Shown: positions 32,739 to 43,623, numbered from the stretch's first letter. The stretch: 64,000 nucleotides of DNA from Paulinella micropora (GCA_009731375.1 BJOX01000160.1:787115-851114), one strand, 5' to 3'. The notes: a model not told the origin generated them from the sequence alone. A program made the numbers and translations.

Positions 32739-33247
32739 CGACACTGTTACCCCCGATGGGAACAGGTGTACAAACATAAACTCGGGGCCATCATCCTACG
32801 GCTATATCCCGAGTACGATAAACCACTGTCGTCCATCCGACCGTTCGAGCTTTCCGATGACGAGCGAAGGACAATTCAAATCCAACTCGATCACGAGAGC
32901 GACGCTCCCCCTCTCGACCAACCAGAGGAGCGATACCGCTCATCCTCCCAATCCAGTACGGAGAACGAGTACATTCGACAAGTAGAGATGGATATGGACG
33001 ACGTGTTTTGAGACCCTACCGATGGGGTTGTATATACCTTCACCTAGACACTTCCAACTATAACTTCAACCTGGCTCGAGACAACTGTATATATCTATAC
33101 AAAAGTCCACCAAGGACACCAAAAACGAAACAAAAATCTAGACTGGCAAAGCGCCCGTTCATCCAACAAATGGACGGGCATGTTAGCCGTTTGTTATCGA
33201 CAATATGCTAAGAAACTGCTAATATGCCCCGGATCAGGAGGATCCTC
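32739..33247 (+). other. Left flank of the Gypsy insertion: fragment of an older element or gene
   Basis: An 81-codon frame (32766-33011) encodes a Ser/Asp/Glu-rich C-terminus-like peptide (EYDKPLSSIRPFELSDDERR). It lies between the Copia LTR and the Gypsy 5' LTR and may continue into 43861-44230 on the other side of the insertion. The product is not recognised. Confidence 0.4.
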
Positions 33248-33484
33248 TGTAGGCATCACCCCCCGGATAGCCGGTAAAAAATACCTTTTCCTGGTGACAG
33301 GTGCACCAGCTTGTTTTTCAGTATTATTTGTCCGGATTGGACCTGATGCCATTTTATTCCTGGTCTGTTGCCGTTTTCCTTTTTGGCTTCACTGAGCTAA
33401 TACAACGAGACATCATTCTCATTCTTGAGGACTGTGTTTGGTTGTATTACCGACTTTTTACGAGCTATCGTTGGGGGCATTACA
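33248..33484 (+). repeat. 5' LTR of the Gypsy element
   Basis: 237 bp, TG...CA ends, one mismatch against the 3' LTR (G at about 33336 where the 3' LTR has A). Confidence 0.93.
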
Positions 33485-33486
33485 TT

Positions 33487-33504
33487 TGGAGTCCACATCA
33501 CTAG
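33487..33504 (+). promoter_or_regulatory. Putative primer-binding site of the Gypsy element
   Basis: TGGAGTCCACATCAC begins two bases after the LTR. It opens with TGG, the complement of a tRNA CCA end. The tRNA is not identified. The leader then runs about 770 bases to the gag ATG. Confidence 0.5.
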
Positions 33505-34270
33505 GGTGATTTCTTTCTGCTTTGCCACACAGGCAACAGAGTGAATTTTCACTGACCTGTCTCACACGGGGACGTCAGACGAAAACAAATACTCCAACAC
33601 AGCTCCCTCATAACTCTTTCACAAAACAAATAATTTGATTGGTCTCAAGCAGGTGTCTCGTACCCTCTAGCCCAATCAGTATCTGTGTGCTCACAAGGAG
33701 ACATCAGATACAAACTCTCTGTCGTTCTTGCTGTTCTCACACAGAGACCAAGAAGAAGGAGGTGGACAGAAGAGTGAAGGAACACACACAAAACACAAAC
33801 AAGCATAGGGACAGGAGCACAACACTCTACCCTTCTAGTTTGTGCATTTATCTGCATTATCTCACACATACGTCAGAGTATTTTTGCAAATCTCTGATCG
33901 TTTTCTAAAGGTAGGTCTGAGAACCTATCCGACCGACTGTCGACTTCTCAAGGAGAGCTTTTCTAGCTTCTCTATTACTATCTGTGTGTAGGTCCAAGTG
34001 CCTCATACTAGATACAATATAGAAAAGAAGGAGGAGAAAGTAATCTGAGTAAGGAGAACAAGAAATCGGAGAAAGTCTCAAAGACTATTTTTCTCAAACA
34101 AAAACAAACATACAAACAGTGTTTCATAGAGGACAGGGAATCTTATCCTACCCTCTCTATTAGTTTCTCTCTTCACTAGTCAATCGACTGAAGGAGGAAC
34201 AGAACACAAACGAACAAAAACCAAACATAGGAGCTGACACTGTCCTCCTGTTGATCACTACTACGACATC

Positions 34271-36967
34271 ATGTCGACAGAGACCGCCGAAGTGAGTGAA
34301 TTCTCGGAGGCAGATCAAAGAAGAGAAGAAGAAGAAGCAGGAGGAGGAGGAGGAAGAGGATTGAATGAAGGAGGAGGAGGAGGATTGAATGAAGGAGGAG
34401 GAGGAGATGAAGGAGTAGGAGGAGGAGTAGAAGAGGGCTGGGATGATGAAGGAAGATATGGAGGAGACGAAGATGAAGGAGGATTTGAACAAGAAGAGAC
34501 GGGAGGAGGAGGAGCATATGGTAATCCCTTACCACCTGCCTACACGGGAGGAGGAGGACGAAAAATGATCGACTTGATTCATAGTGATGGAGAGGAGATC
34601 ACAGTGGAGGAACAACAGTGGGTGCAAGACCACTATGACCTCACTAAAAAAGAGTTTGATAACAAGATGGGGGTAGAGAAGGATACCTATGTGTGGATCC
34701 CTCAGGATCAAAGAAGAGAGAAAAGTCGTGCTAAAAAGGATGTCTATATCCTATTATCAAACACAGCACAGCTCCTCGGCAAACTGGTCTCTGATCCAGA
34801 AGAGAGAAAGAAGATACAGCATATCAAGTTTGGGGACACACACACCCACCTTGAATTACTCGATGCTATCTTTGGGGTGTACACTCAAACCCTGATTTGG
34901 GAACGTACATACGGCCCACGATGTGAGGGTTACCTCCAGTACACAAACCCAAGAGCAACGGCCAGATTCCTCGCGACTGGTCAGGAGGCAGTCGATGTAA
35001 CAAAAATGAAGACCAATCTGGGTTCGAAAAACTCGAGTGGCATATTTCATTTTTTTACAATGGAAATAAAGGCCTTGGAAGAGGGGAAGGCAGAGATGGA
35101 AAAAAGCATTAAGGCAGCAGGAGAAACTCATCCTGTGATTGATGAGTTAGAGAAGACCGACAGAGTTCTGACCAAGATCAGACTGTTGATGGGTGCGTTA
35201 CTGCACAAGGAGGCATGGAAGAGATGGATTCCTACCAAGGATCACTCTGTCCTTAAATCACTTAGTAACGCACCACCGGTCGCCAACAAAGCAGGTGTTG
35301 ACCAATATGTGGAGAAATATAATTTTCTCAGATCTGCTTCTGAATTGGTGGCCTTTATCACTCATGCTCAAAAGCTGGTGATATCTGAGAAGAAGAAGGC
35401 GAAAGAGAATGAGGAGTTCGAGAAGACGATGAGACTGGAAAGAATGAAAGCAAAAGTGAGTGGTGCAAAGACACACCCTCCGACATATTTGACCCCACCA
35501 GCTCCTGCCCCACCAGCCCCTGCACCCTCGGGCTCAACTACGGTGGTGGTCACAAACACGGAGAAGAAGGACAGACAGAACATCATAAATGCCTTCAAGG
35601 GGAAGAAAGGAGGAGTGGCAAGTCTCATGCTATATGCCAAGACGAGCTCAGACAAAGACTCTGATGCTTCGCTTTTGAGCAAGCTCAAAGAGATCAATGC
35701 CTGCATGAAGGCTTTTCCTTGCGACGAAACGCAGGAATACGAGGCCCTTGTTACTGTTTTTGACCAATCTCTAGTCTCGGAGGGATTTGATCTGACACAG
35801 TACAAGTTTTTGAGAAAGAAGGAGGAGATTAAGAGAAACAATGCAACAGGCCTAGACGCTCAGTGTGAACTGGCGGTGGCCACACTCATTTCATATTTTC
35901 AATCTCATGGATACCAGCATCTCTGCACTGGTACTCTCATAGGATTTGAAATCTTTGAGACAGTGGCGATGAGTTTGAGGAGTGCTGTTGGCTTGGCGGC
36001 GACCCTTACGGAGGTAGTTTCCTCCTATGGGCTATTCTATGGCCGCAAGTCGATCATCCTCTATTTCTTTTCGGCGTTACACACAGTTAACCCGAGTAAG
36101 CTTACTCAGCTCATACAACAATGCTCGACGTTTAGCTCAGTGAAGTCCAAGAACTTCCTCGAGACACACGTGTTCGAAAATACGGTTCAAAGCGTTGCTC
36201 CGTCAGCACTGTTTCAAGAAGTGATGAGTGCATGCTCAAACATGGACTCGCTCACGGAGGCACATACGGCACAGGCAGGCGGTGTACCTGTTGGCGCACA
36301 AGCCACGTACACAAACAGAGTTGCCGGTTGGAAGAGACAGAGAGAGCCAGACCTGAAGACCGCATGTTGGAGGTGGTTCGCGGGCTTGCAGTGTAAGGCA
36401 CAGATGGAGAACAGAGACTGCTCTTTCAATCATGATAGGCAGAACCCAACAGCAAGGGCAAATTTTCTGAGCAGGACGGAAGGCAAGGAACCGGGCCTTT
36501 TCAATATGCTTCAGATTGCCGCTGTGAACGAAGGTTGGTATGCCAATATGTGTGATGATGAGGAGTTACGAGAGGCAATCATTACCTACATGAAGAGGAT
36601 GAAGGAGAAGAAGGAGGAAAGGGAGAGACAAAAGAACTTAAAGGCCTCTCAAAGAGGACGAGAAGGAGGAGCAGGAGCAGGAGGAGGAGGAGGAGGAGGA
36701 GGAGGAGGACGAGGACGAGGAACATGGAGAGGAGCCTCGAGGTGGCAGGGAACCCCTCAGAGAGGAAGAGGAGGAGGTCGGGGATATACCCCTTATGGAG
36801 GGAGAGCTGTTCGAGCTCCAGCCCCCCCACCCAGAGGAGGAGGAGGCTCGTGGGCAAGCTCCAACCCAAATTTCGGTCGAGCTCAGGCCTACAACACTGC
36901 CTCGGAGACCGATACGTCATCCTACCCGGACACTACTCAAGGTAATCGTTTCGAGGTGGTGGAATGA
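34271..36967 (+). CDS. gag: Gag-like protein of the Gypsy element with CCCH finger and RGG tail
   Basis: 898 codons. The N-terminus is acidic with GGGG/NEGG repeats (residues about 18-95). The central region is helical and capsid-like. Near residue 700 a Cys/His cluster CWRWFAGLQCKAQMENRDC...H has C-x8-C-x8-C-x3-H spacing, as in CCCH zinc fingers, not the usual CCHC knuckle. The C-terminal 130 residues are Arg/Gly-rich (GRGRGTWRGASRW, PRGGGGSW) like RGG RNA-binding tails. The only stop is TGA at 36965-36967, and pol continues in the same frame. The role is RNA packaging and particle assembly by position in the element. Confidence 0.8.
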   Translation: MSTETAEVSEFSEADQRREEEEAGGGGGRGLNEGGGGGLNEGGGGDEGVGGGVEEGWDDEGRYGGDEDEGGFEQEETGGGGAYGNPLPPAYTGGGGRKMIDLIHSDGEEITVEEQQWVQDHYDLTKKEFDNKMGVEKDTYVWIPQDQRREKSRAKKDVYILLSNTAQLLGKLVSDPEERKKIQHIKFGDTHTHLELLDAIFGVYTQTLIWERTYGPRCEGYLQYTNPRATARFLATGQEAVDVTKMKTNLGSKNSSGIFHFFTMEIKALEEGKAEMEKSIKAAGETHPVIDELEKTDRVLTKIRLLMGALLHKEAWKRWIPTKDHSVLKSLSNAPPVANKAGVDQYVEKYNFLRSASELVAFITHAQKLVISEKKKAKENEEFEKTMRLERMKAKVSGAKTHPPTYLTPPAPAPPAPAPSGSTTVVVTNTEKKDRQNIINAFKGKKGGVASLMLYAKTSSDKDSDASLLSKLKEINACMKAFPCDETQEYEALVTVFDQSLVSEGFDLTQYKFLRKKEEIKRNNATGLDAQCELAVATLISYFQSHGYQHLCTGTLIGFEIFETVAMSLRSAVGLAATLTEVVSSYGLFYGRKSIILYFFSALHTVNPSKLTQLIQQCSTFSSVKSKNFLETHVFENTVQSVAPSALFQEVMSACSNMDSLTEAHTAQAGGVPVGAQATYTNRVAGWKRQREPDLKTACWRWFAGLQCKAQMENRDCSFNHDRQNPTARANFLSRTEGKEPGLFNMLQIAAVNEGWYANMCDDEELREAIITYMKRMKEKKEERERQKNLKASQRGREGGAGAGGGGGGGGGGRGRGTWRGASRWQGTPQRGRGGGRGYTPYGGRAVRAPAPPPRGGGGSWASSNPNFGRAQAYNTASETDTSSYPDTTQGNRFEVVE

Positions 36968-36970
36968 CTG
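36965..36970 (+). promoter_or_regulatory. Candidate readthrough stop (UGA CUG) between gag and pol
   Basis: The gag stop TGA is followed by CTG and then an uninterrupted frame of more than 1,900 codons, all in the same frame as gag. UGA followed by C is the leakiest stop context known. No slippery heptamer or overlapping start is needed to join the two. Confidence 0.6.
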
Positions 36971-39900
36971 GAGGGGGAAGAAGAGAGGAAGGAGAAGACT
37001 GTGAAGTTTAACCCTAAAGTCACAGTGCTTTCTAATGCTGTTGTGCAGACTGGGCCAACGCTTCCTCTATGTGAAAACAAAGATGTGGGTACACAGAGAC
37101 TGCAGCCCCAAGGTAGTCTCATACCCGTTCATACAGCACGGTTACCAATGATAACTGATGCAAATAGGAAGGCGAGACTTGCGATGGAGGCGAGGAGGCC
37201 AATGGCAGACGTATCGCCTCGGCCAAGCAAACAACCACGAACAGACTCAATGTCTACGGTCGCGGCGGGTGGCGAGCAAAAAGACAATGTGTGTACTCAA
37301 GTACCACAAGACAATGTCGCTCAAATAGTAAACGCACCAGTACCGCAGAATAATAAAAATGTTAATGAGGTGAAGCAGGAGGAGAAGAAGGAGGAGTTGA
37401 AAAACTTAGAGACAAGACTCCAAAATTTGGAACGTAAAGTTCTTGTTCTCGCAGCCAATATACACAGGCCCGATGCTCTGTGTTATACGGAACTTTATTG
37501 TGAAACATTGAAGACAATATTAAAAGTTGGTAATGATACGATGGCGAATATTAATATTGTCGGCAGGAAGTTTTTTAATCGATACCGGGACTGGGTGGAC
37601 GGAAATATGAAAAAGTCAACGGGCACTCTCAAAGGAGTGAGCAGCCGGACGGATATCACGGGAATCATCACACTGACCTTTAAATTGAAATCCGCACGAG
37701 TATACCGTATGGACCTCTATGTCGTCCCCGGTTACCACGGGTCAATATTACTATCGTATGACCAATTGGCTACGATGGGGGCTGTGATTGATTGCGCCGC
37801 ACGGCGAGTGATATATGGAGTAAAAAGAGGAGAAGAGAACGATATTGATCCCTTCAACGCTACTGACTCTTATGAGGCTTATGAGCTGAGTCTAGCGACG
37901 GATCACAAAAAGATGGCCATCGCACATGAGGCACTTGAGGTGTACGTTCACCCCCATGTCGTAAGACCGGATGAACTGTCCTGGACCGACAATTGGGAAT
38001 CCCAAGTGTGCACTGTCACAGTTCCGACATGCCATTGGGACAAAAAGTCTATTGATGACTTAATCGAGAAGCGAAAGGAGGAGATTATATGTGTCGCACA
38101 AAGAAGCCCGTCGTTGGCGAGATTCGCGGAAGGAGTAGGAACAGATGTCCATATTACTAACGGATACTGTTTCCATGCGAAAGTAGGAGAAGAAAAAAGG
38201 GAGGCGTTTGTACCAAGGAGAACGGGGCGAATCCCGGATACTCCACCAGAAACTATTAAAAGTTTTATTACTGATTTCTGGGGTGACGAGCCCACGTGGC
38301 CGCGTTCACTGTCTGAAGTGAAGAAATGCTTACGGACTTTATTCGAAAATAATAAGCCGTATACTATTATCCTGCCATATAATGAGAAGGCGATATGGGC
38401 GCAGGAAATAAGGGACCGGCTTATTGATCATCCTATACCGGTACCCTCTCGCAAGCAACAGCTAGTGGTGGCTTGTCGTATGGGAACTCGTGAGCAGAGC
38501 AGTGCATACAAGCGGAAGCTCAGAGACCTCGACAAGTTGAAATTGATACCGCAAGCATTCACATGCTTTGATGGTTTTTACACCCGTAAAGCTCCTTTGC
38601 AATACGCGAGACTCATTGACATGCTGGTGGAGCTCGGTAAAGATGATGAGCCGGACACGGTCACGTATGAAAAGACGGGCCTAGATGATGTCTCGGAAGA
38701 GGACTTAGGCTTGGAGGAGGACAGAGAACCCCTCAAGCAGCATAAGCAGATGTCTGATGAAGATTTTCAAGAGGCGGCGCGGAAAATATTGGAAGAAGGA
38801 GTAGGCACGGAGAAGGAGAAGGAGCTTTTAAAAGCCAAATTAGAGGCGAACAAGGAAATTTTTGACCCTCCACATGCAGGTGGTGTCAAGCCTGAAGATT
38901 TCACTGCGGTTATTTACAAAATACCGGGTGCGGAGCCGTCACCGGCACCACGAAGGGCGAATTTGAGTATACATGAGGCGAAGATAGCGGAGGAGCTAGC
39001 AAGACAGCTGCTCAATGAGGACTTTATTGAGAGATCAACATCTCCAATAGTCTCACAACCGAGAATAGTGCCGAAGCCAGGAGGAGAATGGCGCCTGACA
39101 GTTAACTATGCTCGTGTTAACAAGGTGCTGGAGGAAGAGAGAAATCCTCTCCCGACATTAGAAGAAGGAAGGAGAGTACTGCGGAATGCAAAATTCTATT
39201 CGGTCATTGACCTTAAGAATGGCTTCTGGCAGATACCACTGGAGGAAAAGTCCAGATGGCTGACGGCGTTTGTGGTGGGTATGGAAATATACCAATGGAA
39301 AGTGCTTCCGATGGGCCTCAAGCAAGCCCCAGGACTTTTCCAGAAGGCGATGCAGAAGATGTTGAGCAGTCAGTACGATGATTTGTCTGACGGTGGCTTT
39401 ATGAGAAGGCGGGGACAGAAGGCGGGAGAATATGCATTTTGCTATATCGATGACATTATCGTATACTCTAACACAATGGAGGAGTATATCGATCATTTGT
39501 CCGATATATTCAGGCACATCGGAGCTTTTGGCCTGAAGTGCAATCTAAAGAAGTGTCAACTTGCCAAGATGAGTGTGACATACTTAGGGTACGAGATCTC
39601 CCATAATCGAGTCTCGATATCCAAAGAGAAGAGGGAGGAGATTATGAATCGACCGATACCGAAGAACCGCACTGAATTGCACTCATTCCTTGCGATGGCG
39701 CAATACTATAGCCAGTTTATACCCGATTGGGGTGCAACACGGGCTAAATTGGAGAAAATGATAGATTTTGGAGACTTTGAGAAGTGGGACGAAGAGGCTT
39801 TGCAAGCGTTTCATGCGCTCAAAGATCTCATTTACAAAGACCCGAAAGACGGAGGACTGGTGTTAACGATGCCCGACTTTACGAAACAATTCGTAGTCGA

Positions 39901-42781
39901 TACAGACGCATCTAAGTTTGCGATTGGGGCTGTATTACAACAAGAGGATGAGGAGAAGAAATTACGCCCAATCATGTTTATTAGTAGGAAGTTGTGTGCG
40001 GCGGAGAGAAACTATTGCACAAGGCAAAGAGAGGCGTTAGCGGTGGTGTGGGCCCTCAAGAGGCTCAGAGAGTATTTGTGGGGAGGACCTCAATTTACTG
40101 TCAGAACTGATCATCATAACCTGTTATGGTTGATGAATCATGAACAGACGGGACGGCTGGCGCGGTGGCAAGCGTTCTTGTCTTGTTTCGATTTTACAAT
40201 GGTCCATCTACCGGGAAAGCGAAATGTGGTCGCTGATAGCCTCTCTAGGCTAGAGTTTAACTCAGAAGTATCGGCGTTGGTGTCCACGGTGGAGATGGAA
40301 GACTTGTCCACTGACAAGGTGTATGAGGTCAGCCACATTGAGGCGATGGAGATGGCGAGTGGAGTCCGATATGACCGCACAGGTCTACGGTACAGTCCAC
40401 AAGGCCCGGATCACGGGATATGTTGTGAGCTACATACCCAGGAGGACGCTGAGTGGTCCTATGAGGTATATGAGAATGCGAAGGCGAACATAAGAGAGGA
40501 AGAGGAGACGCAGGAAGTTTATGCGGAGCCTCCTCAAGAGCGGAGAAGTGACCTAGACGATGACCCGGAAAGAATCGGGGTACGGCTAGAAGATGGTACT
40601 ATCCATATAGCCTCGCCTACCGCATGGAGGCAACAACAGGCTCAAGATCCGGAGTTTAAAGAACTGATACAGTTATATCAGAACCCGGATGAGCTACGGA
40701 TGACGAAAGCGATCAAAGATCAGATGAAGGAGATGGGATGGAGAGATGGTCTACTGTGGTACAAGGGCCTTCACGGTCGCTATGCGTCACAGCCGGACAA
40801 ATGGACCCTTTGGGTACCGGAGAGTCTGAGACGATTTATATTTGTCGCAGCCCACAATTGCCCACTTTTGGCGCATCCGGGTCGACAACGAACTCATATG
40901 TTCGTAGCGAGGCGATTCTGGTGGAAGAAGATGAAGGAGGAGATAGATCAGGCGGTGGATGCATGCATCCCGTGCAAGATAAACAAAACACCACTGAAGG
41001 CAAATTTCGGCCTGATTGGCGAATTTCCTCTTCATGCGGGGATGTTTGAGTTTATACACATTGATCATGTGGGACCTTTCCCAGAATCGAAGGATGGTTA
41101 CAAATACCTCCTTACGGCTATTGACAGAGCCACCAACTATGTGTGGATCATCCCTGTCAAAGACGTTACCGGCAAGACGACGGCCGAGGCGCTGATCGAT
41201 AGGATCATCTCACAGATCGGAGTACCAAGAAAGATATGTTCTGATCGAGGCTCGGACTTTAATAACGAGGTCATCGACAAACTATCTAAGTATTACGGGA
41301 TGAAATGGCAATATGTTACTGCCTATAACCCGCGAGCAAATGGGAAAATCGAGCGGGTACACAGACCCCTCAAAGCCTCGCTAAAGATGTATTGCACGAA
41401 GAAGGAGAATCAAAGAGCATGGGTCGAGGCAGCACCATCATTTGCGTTTGCAATGAACTGTCTACCCTCTACGGCGTTAGGAGGCTCGAAGAGCTCAATC
41501 TCGCCATATCAGTTAGTATATGGGCGTGAGCCTGATATCCCGACTTCGCTCCTTCACCCAAAAGACACTTGGGCGGATGCGGATGAGTTGTTTGGGATGA
41601 GACTTAGAGTGAAGATGGAGGCGGAACAAATAGTCAGGGCGCATAGAGAGGCGGAGCGCCGAAAGACTGATGCTGAAGGGGTGCGACAAGCGCACTTGGA
41701 TCAGATCAAGTTCCAGGTCGGGGATATTGTACTATTGTACCATCCTCAAGTCCCGAAGGGAGTCAGCTCTAAGCTGTTCACTCACTGGAAAGGACCTTAT
41801 CAGATTATGGAACAGACGGGACCTCTGAATTACAAGATCAGGGGTAGAGGGAAGGTGCAAATTGTGAATGTAAGAAGGCTGATTAAGTATGATCCCTTCT
41901 TACTGGAAGATGAATCCGTTGAGGAGGCGTTAAAACGGATGAAGGATGATTTCAAAGAGGTGCCGCCCATCCACAAGGAGGCTGGCATAGACCAAGACGA
42001 TGCTTATCGGGCACCGATAGCTGAGAAGGAGGAGAGTGAGGTGGACAGCAAGGAGAAGACTGACCGCATAAGCGCGGTGGGGACTCAGTCCAAGTCTCCG
42101 CGAGAGCATAGCGGAAAGAAGGAGAAGATCACAGAGGCGCAGCTAAGGAGAGCGCGGAATGATCTTATCAACGACCAACCGAGGAAGGCGATGAGGTCGA
42201 TGAGATCAAAGGACGTCCACCAGGAGGAGGAGGGGACGGACACTGACCCAAACGCGGGCAACGTTGAGATTGTCCATGAGCGATGGAAGGAAGGCGATGC
42301 GATAGCAACCATCGCATGGGTGAAAAATGTTTTCTATCTGATGAGACCAGCGGAACAACATGTCGCTGATGACACTCTCTCAGACTTATACTTGATGCGG
42401 GTCGTGGCGGTCCCACGACAGATGCGTGTCACACGGACACTCAAAATATCATCAGCCGCAAAGATAGTACAACCGATACTCCAGTTCTGGAGAAGTATGG
42501 ACCCGGTTGAGGATCCAAAGGCAAGACATTATCTGCCAGTATATAAAGACGCAAAAAGTCTCGAGACATGGGATGATACAATTACTCCCAGAGACAAGGA
42601 TTACACTGCGTGGACCATTCAGACACTGCCAAGAGGAGTGCTTGATGTCCCTTTTGAATTATCGTTGGGCGGAATCCCTAATAAGATCTGGGACATTCTC
42701 GAACAGTCAAAGTTCGATCTGACTTTTGTTGGTGGTCCTCCACCAGGCAAAGAAATCCGCGCCAGACGACGAAGGCAGTGA
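36968..42781 (+). CDS. pol: Pol polyprotein of the Gypsy element (protease-like, RT, RNase H, integrase)
   Basis: In frame with gag across one UGA. Numbering residues from the GTG at 37001: a retropepsin-like region at about 170-270 ends GSILLSYDQLATMGAVID, but the expected D-[ST]-G reads DTM. Reverse transcriptase spans about 640-860 with FCYIDDIIVYS (YxDD box). RNase H begins FVVDTDASKFAIGAV (about 965). Integrase has an HHCC finger (HPGRQRTH...CIPCK), then Asp in IHIDHVG, Asp in CSDRGSDF and Glu in GKIERVHRP, and a GPY/F-type module (WKGPYQI...VNVRRLIKY). About 300 further residues at the C-terminus match nothing I know. No frame break is visible. Confidence 0.9.
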   Translation: MEGEEERKEKTVKFNPKVTVLSNAVVQTGPTLPLCENKDVGTQRLQPQGSLIPVHTARLPMITDANRKARLAMEARRPMADVSPRPSKQPRTDSMSTVAAGGEQKDNVCTQVPQDNVAQIVNAPVPQNNKNVNEVKQEEKKEELKNLETRLQNLERKVLVLAANIHRPDALCYTELYCETLKTILKVGNDTMANINIVGRKFFNRYRDWVDGNMKKSTGTLKGVSSRTDITGIITLTFKLKSARVYRMDLYVVPGYHGSILLSYDQLATMGAVIDCAARRVIYGVKRGEENDIDPFNATDSYEAYELSLATDHKKMAIAHEALEVYVHPHVVRPDELSWTDNWESQVCTVTVPTCHWDKKSIDDLIEKRKEEIICVAQRSPSLARFAEGVGTDVHITNGYCFHAKVGEEKREAFVPRRTGRIPDTPPETIKSFITDFWGDEPTWPRSLSEVKKCLRTLFENNKPYTIILPYNEKAIWAQEIRDRLIDHPIPVPSRKQQLVVACRMGTREQSSAYKRKLRDLDKLKLIPQAFTCFDGFYTRKAPLQYARLIDMLVELGKDDEPDTVTYEKTGLDDVSEEDLGLEEDREPLKQHKQMSDEDFQEAARKILEEGVGTEKEKELLKAKLEANKEIFDPPHAGGVKPEDFTAVIYKIPGAEPSPAPRRANLSIHEAKIAEELARQLLNEDFIERSTSPIVSQPRIVPKPGGEWRLTVNYARVNKVLEEERNPLPTLEEGRRVLRNAKFYSVIDLKNGFWQIPLEEKSRWLTAFVVGMEIYQWKVLPMGLKQAPGLFQKAMQKMLSSQYDDLSDGGFMRRRGQKAGEYAFCYIDDIIVYSNTMEEYIDHLSDIFRHIGAFGLKCNLKKCQLAKMSVTYLGYEISHNRVSISKEKREEIMNRPIPKNRTELHSFLAMAQYYSQFIPDWGATRAKLEKMIDFGDFEKWDEEALQAFHALKDLIYKDPKDGGLVLTMPDFTKQFVVDTDASKFAIGAVLQQEDEEKKLRPIMFISRKLCAAERNYCTRQREALAVVWALKRLREYLWGGPQFTVRTDHHNLLWLMNHEQTGRLARWQAFLSCFDFTMVHLPGKRNVVADSLSRLEFNSEVSALVSTVEMEDLSTDKVYEVSHIEAMEMASGVRYDRTGLRYSPQGPDHGICCELHTQEDAEWSYEVYENAKANIREEEETQEVYAEPPQERRSDLDDDPERIGVRLEDGTIHIASPTAWRQQQAQDPEFKELIQLYQNPDELRMTKAIKDQMKEMGWRDGLLWYKGLHGRYASQPDKWTLWVPESLRRFIFVAAHNCPLLAHPGRQRTHMFVARRFWWKKMKEEIDQAVDACIPCKINKTPLKANFGLIGEFPLHAGMFEFIHIDHVGPFPESKDGYKYLLTAIDRATNYVWIIPVKDVTGKTTAEALIDRIISQIGVPRKICSDRGSDFNNEVIDKLSKYYGMKWQYVTAYNPRANGKIERVHRPLKASLKMYCTKKENQRAWVEAAPSFAFAMNCLPSTALGGSKSSISPYQLVYGREPDIPTSLLHPKDTWADADELFGMRLRVKMEAEQIVRAHREAERRKTDAEGVRQAHLDQIKFQVGDIVLLYHPQVPKGVSSKLFTHWKGPYQIMEQTGPLNYKIRGRGKVQIVNVRRLIKYDPFLLEDESVEEALKRMKDDFKEVPPIHKEAGIDQDDAYRAPIAEKEESEVDSKEKTDRISAVGTQSKSPREHSGKKEKITEAQLRRARNDLINDQPRKAMRSMRSKDVHQEEEGTDTDPNAGNVEIVHERWKEGDAIATIAWVKNVFYLMRPAEQHVADDTLSDLYLMRVVAVPRQMRVTRTLKISSAAKIVQPILQFWRSMDPVEDPKARHYLPVYKDAKSLETWDDTITPRDKDYTAWTIQTLPRGVLDVPFELSLGGIPNKIWDILEQSKFDLTFVGGPPPGKEIRARRRRQ

Positions 42782-43605
42782 CAAAGAAACTATTTTTCTT
42801 TATGCGTCTCAAATAAACTGATTGATTGCCCACGGCGTATCATGATTTGATCATGCATCATCAGTTATCAATATGAATATTAAAAAGACTCAGTGATATA
42901 ACTTGGCATTCGATCGCAACATACGAGTGCGAAAGGTCGATCGACGATGATACTACACCGTATACGGGGATCGCTAGTGTATTGAGCGATGGTGTTCCCG
43001 GGTATGACCCTTTCCAAGTCCTGGGATGATGTTCTCGAAAATGAAATGTTCTCTGAAACTTTCATTAAATTATTTTTTACGATAGATTATATACTGTCGT
43101 ACCTGAGCACGGTCAATCTCTACTTGTGTCGGTATATCGCAGGGTCGGGTACATACACCTCGACTTCGGATATAGCTATTAGGACTGGCCCCCTAATACT
43201 ATATCATAGGATATCCGCCTTATACAAGGGTATGTCATTAAAAAAGACAATGTACTTACGATCTCCCTGTGAATAATAATAATAATAATGATAATGATAA
43301 GAAGAAGAAGGAGATCAAAGGGGGAATCGTACTACAGCACCACGTTGCTTGTATTTTTTTATTAATTGTACGTTTGTTCTTGACATACTGCCAAAAAAAA
43401 AAAGAAAAAAAAAGAAATTGAGGGGAAGGAGTTCAAAATTTACAAGAAAGGCTAGAGAATCCGCTTTGACGTGCCGTATGAGGATATATTTATCGTCTTT
43501 TAGCGTCTATCCGTGGGTCGATGCGCTGTGTGGCATGACTCCATAGCGCATACTATTTGCAGAAAGAAATCAGAAGGTGTATGACGAAAATGCTATTTCC
43601 GTCAT

Positions 43606-43620
43606 AAAATCGGGAGGGGG
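43606..43620 (+). promoter_or_regulatory. Polypurine tract of the Gypsy element
   Basis: AAAATCGGGAGGGGG ends three bases before the 3' LTR, the expected place for the plus-strand primer. Confidence 0.6.
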
Positions 43621-43623
43621 TAC

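Noticed and set aside
33180-33504. Two short open frames within the Gypsy LTR
   Set aside because: The same frames recur in the 3' LTR because the LTRs are repeats; no recognisable product.
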